NCBI RefSeq assembly: GCF_030580865.1
Contig: NZ_JAUQSY010000006.1
Location: 62,001-126,000, forward strand
DNA length: 64,000 nucleotides
DNA from: Hymenobacter aranciens
GTDB taxonomy: Bacteria; Bacteroidota; Bacteroidia; Cytophagales; Hymenobacteraceae
Reading direction: 5' to 3'
The notes beneath the pieces were generated by a model. It was not told the DNA's origin. It worked only from the letters and a program-made list of their open reading frames with translations, and did no database searches. How positions within the stretch are numbered: position 1 is the stretch's first letter; each line of letters starts with the position of its first letter. Positions 62,066-64,000 of the stretch are shown here, piece by piece. The position numbers were made by a program, and so were the translations under genes.

Positions 62066-63064
62066 GTGTTGGTTGCTGCCCGATTTACCGTTTTCCGCCT
62101 GCTGCCCGGGCTTGTTGTTGCCACATTGGGCACCTTGCTGAGCCTCAGTGGCTGCGAGCCCAAACCAAGCTCCACCGGCACTCCCGGGATGGAGCAGCCG
62201 GCGGCGGGCCACCCGCCCCGACCAGCGTTGCGCTACGACTCGCTGGCGGCCGACAGCCTGGCCCGGCTGGGCCAGTCATTGCCGGGTGCCTTGCTGCCGG
62301 GCCACCGCATTGTGGCCTTTTATGGCAACCCACTGCACCAGCGCATGGGCATTCTGGGTCAGTATCCGAAAGACGACATGCTGGAACGCTTGAGCTGGCA
62401 GGCCGCCGAGTGGCAGCGGGCCGATTCGTTGCCCGTGCGACCGGCTTTGCACCTCATCGCCGTCATCGCCCAGCGCGACGCGGGGGCCGACCGGAAGTAC
62501 CGCCTGCCACTGCCCGACAGCGCCATCCAGCAGGTTATCAGCTGGGGGCAGGCCAAAGACTACCCCGTTTTTCTGGATGTGCAGGTGGGATTAAGTACGC
62601 TGGAGGAAGAGCTGCCCAAGCTCGAAAAATACCTGCGCCTGCCCTTCGTGCACCTGGGCATCGACCCCGAGTTTTCGATGAAAAACCGGCGCCGGCCGGG
62701 CACCGAAGTCGGCGAGTTCAGCGCCCAGGATGTGAACTATGCCCGGCACTTTCTGGCCACGCTGGTGAGCCGCTACCGCCTGCCGCCCAAGATGCTGGTG
62801 GTGCACCGCTTCCGCGAAGACATGATTACTAGCTACAAAGCCATCAAGCTGGAGCCGCGGGTGCAGCTTGTGATAGACATGGACGGTTGGGGCACGCCCA
62901 GCATCAAGCGCAGCTCGTACCGCAAGTTTGTACAGCAGCAGCCGGTGCAGTATGCTGGTTTTAAGCTGTTTTACAAAAACGACAATAAGCCCGGCTCGCG
63001 CATGATGACGCCCGCCGAAGTGCTGAAGCTGCGGCCGCGGCCGCTGTACATTCAGTATCAGTAA
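62066..63064 (+). CDS. Lipoprotein of unknown function with DPEF motif, tandem paralogue 1
   Basis: A 332-residue lipoprotein starting at GTG 62066 (MLVAARFTVFRLLPGLVVAT), with the lipobox LSGC (Cys30). The mature region has LPGALLPGHRIVAFYGNPLH, MGILGQYP, PALHLIAVIAQRDAG, YPVFLDVQVGLSTLEEELPK, FVHLGIDPEFSMKN, VNYARHFLATLVSRYRLPPK and VVHRFREDMITSYKAI. The order of strand motifs followed by helices suggests a TIM-barrel-like hydrolase; the DPEF Glu and FLDVQVG Asp are candidate catalytic residues. A tandem paralogue follows at 63199. I recognise no characterised family; a GH-like activity on surface glycan is only a guess. Confidence 0.72.
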   Translation: MLVAARFTVFRLLPGLVVATLGTLLSLSGCEPKPSSTGTPGMEQPAAGHPPRPALRYDSLAADSLARLGQSLPGALLPGHRIVAFYGNPLHQRMGILGQYPKDDMLERLSWQAAEWQRADSLPVRPALHLIAVIAQRDAGADRKYRLPLPDSAIQQVISWGQAKDYPVFLDVQVGLSTLEEELPKLEKYLRLPFVHLGIDPEFSMKNRRRPGTEVGEFSAQDVNYARHFLATLVSRYRLPPKMLVVHRFREDMITSYKAIKLEPRVQLVIDMDGWGTPSIKRSSYRKFVQQQPVQYAGFKLFYKNDNKPGSRMMTPAEVLKLRPRPLYIQYQ

Positions 63065-63072
63065 AATACTTG

Positions 63073-63117
63073 ATAGCACGTCATGCGGCACTGCGTTCAG
63101 CATGACGTGCTATTTTT
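63073..63117 (+). terminator. Hairpin with T-tract between the tandem lipoprotein genes
   Basis: ATAGCACGTCATGC (63073-63086), 13-base loop, GCATGACGTGCTAT (63100-63113), a perfect 14-base stem followed by a T-run. Its core resembles the CGTCATnCTGAGC repeat at 12336. Likely an intrinsic terminator derived from a dispersed repeat. Confidence 0.75.
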
Positions 63118-63198
63118 CCGCTTTCTAAGCCTATTTCCTCCTACCCTAAGCAGAAAAGCCGTAACTTTCGGATATCTTTTTCTCACCCGTAATTTCCT

Positions 63199-64000
63199 GT
63201 GCGGCACTCTTTTTTACTCAACGCCGGCCTGCTGAGCCTTGGCCTGTCCCTTTCGCTTACCCTGTTGCCCGGCTGCGGCTCGCGCTCCGGCACCGATTCG
63301 GAAAAATCGACGGCCGATAGCACGGCTACTGGCGGCCCGGCTACCCCGGCCCCCGTCGATACCATCAAGCTGAAAATGGAAGCCCTGCGCCGCGATTCGC
63401 TCAAGGCCGATTCCATTGCCAAAGTCAACGGGCAGCTGCCGGGCGCCATTCTGCCGGGCCACCGCATCATTGCATTCTATGGCAACATCCGCTCGAAGGG
63501 TATGGGCATTCTGGGCCGCGAGCCTAAGGAGCAGATGTTCCGCAAGTTTGAAGGCGTGCTCAAGGAGTGGCAGGCCGCCGACCCCAGCATCCCGGTGCAG
63601 GCGGCGCTGCACAACGTGACCATCACCGCCCAAGGCACGGCCGGCAAAGACGGCAAGTGGCGCCTGATGAACTCCAAAGCCACCATCGAGGAGGTAATTT
63701 CCTGGGCGCGTGAGCACAAGTGCATCCTGTTTCTGGACGTGCAGCCTGGCCACAGCACCCTCGAAGCCGAGCTACCCAAGCTGGAGCCCTACCTCAAGCA
63801 GCCCGATATCCACCTCGGCATCGACCCCGAGTTTTCGCTCTCGACGATGCCCGGCGTGCGCCCCAACCAGAAAATCGGCACCCTCGACGCCAAGGACGTG
63901 AACTTCACCGTCAACTTCTTGGCCCGCATCGTGAGCGAAAACCACCTGCCGCCCAAGGTGCTGACGGTGCACCGCTTCACGCGGAAAATGATTACCAACT
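63199..64000 (+). CDS. Lipoprotein of unknown function with DPEF motif, tandem paralogue 2 (right-truncated by window)
   Basis: GTG 63199 starts VRHSFLLNAGLLSLGLSLSL; the lipobox LPGC gives Cys26, then a charged, Thr/Ser-rich linker. From about residue 70 it parallels paralogue 1: LPGAILPGHRIIAFYGNIRS, MGILGREPK, PVQAALHNVTITAQGTAG, CILFLDVQPGHSTLEAELPK, IHLGIDPEFSLST and LPPKVLTVHRFTRKMITN. The gene runs off the right edge (at least 267 codons). The conserved FLDVQxG and GIDPEFS in both copies point to shared active-site residues. It has its own TAACTTTC box at about 63163. Function unknown. Confidence 0.75.
   Translation, partial: MRHSFLLNAGLLSLGLSLSLTLLPGCGSRSGTDSEKSTADSTATGGPATPAPVDTIKLKMEALRRDSLKADSIAKVNGQLPGAILPGHRIIAFYGNIRSKGMGILGREPKEQMFRKFEGVLKEWQAADPSIPVQAALHNVTITAQGTAGKDGKWRLMNSKATIEEVISWAREHKCILFLDVQPGHSTLEAELPKLEPYLKQPDIHLGIDPEFSLSTMPGVRPNQKIGTLDAKDVNFTVNFLARIVSENHLPPKVLTVHRFTRKMITN

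Overview
The window looks like chromosomal DNA from a GC-rich member of the Bacteroidota, most probably Hymenobacter or a close relative in the Cytophagales. The signs are three secreted proteins with type IX secretion C-terminal domains, SusC/TonB-type receptors, a DUF4249 lipoprotein, CruF/CrtD carotenoid genes, several TAnnTTTG promoter boxes with almost no Shine-Dalgarno sequences, and local GC near 70 percent in housekeeping genes. No rRNA, tRNA, CRISPR array or transposase was seen.

Region 1 (1-28 kb) holds a scattered kynurenine catabolic set: an aldehyde dehydrogenase cut by the left edge (likely 2-aminomuconic semialdehyde dehydrogenase), a divergent SDR oxidoreductase, 3-hydroxyanthranilate dioxygenase, ACMS decarboxylase, kynureninase and, 10 kb further on, kynurenine 3-monooxygenase. 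Together they would carry kynurenine to 2-aminomuconate. Between them sits a lower-GC surface-glycan island (0.6-10.8 kb and 13.6-15.5 kb). It contains three multi-spanning GT-C-type transferases, three GT2 polyprenyl-phosphate sugar transferases, a methyltransferase broken by two in-frame stops, a decayed GT2 remnant, and four paralogous small lipoproteins with a jelly-roll-like signature that lie beside the GT-C genes. This recurrent GT-C plus lipoprotein arrangement is the most interesting undescribed feature.

Region 2 (17-30 kb) has a small membrane protein, an AlkB-like dioxygenase, an unknown cytoplasmic protein, a 42-bp tandem palindromic repeat array, a large FG-GAP T9SS protein, a TonB receptor, kmo, two small exported proteins and an orphan LytTR regulator. 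Region 3 (30-37.5 kb) is a tight four-gene operon: exported protein, STN-TonB receptor, DUF4249 lipoprotein, and an MG2/plug-like protein. Region 4 (37.5-49 kb) has a DEDDh exonuclease, an ArsR-SRPBCC pair with a clear operator inside its promoter, a delta-60 T9SS protein, polA, an AT-rich orphan gene, small membrane proteins, DUF4230 and another GT-C protein.

Region 5 (49-64 kb) has an M13 peptidase lipoprotein, a TetR-like regulator, cruF-crtD, an RlmI-type methyltransferase, an SRPBCC protein, a T9SS subtilase, a small-molecule methyltransferase, an alpha/beta hydrolase lipoprotein, and two tandem paralogous lipoproteins, the second cut by the right edge. Several unrelated long inverted repeats sit exactly at gene 3' ends, sometimes supplying the stop codon.
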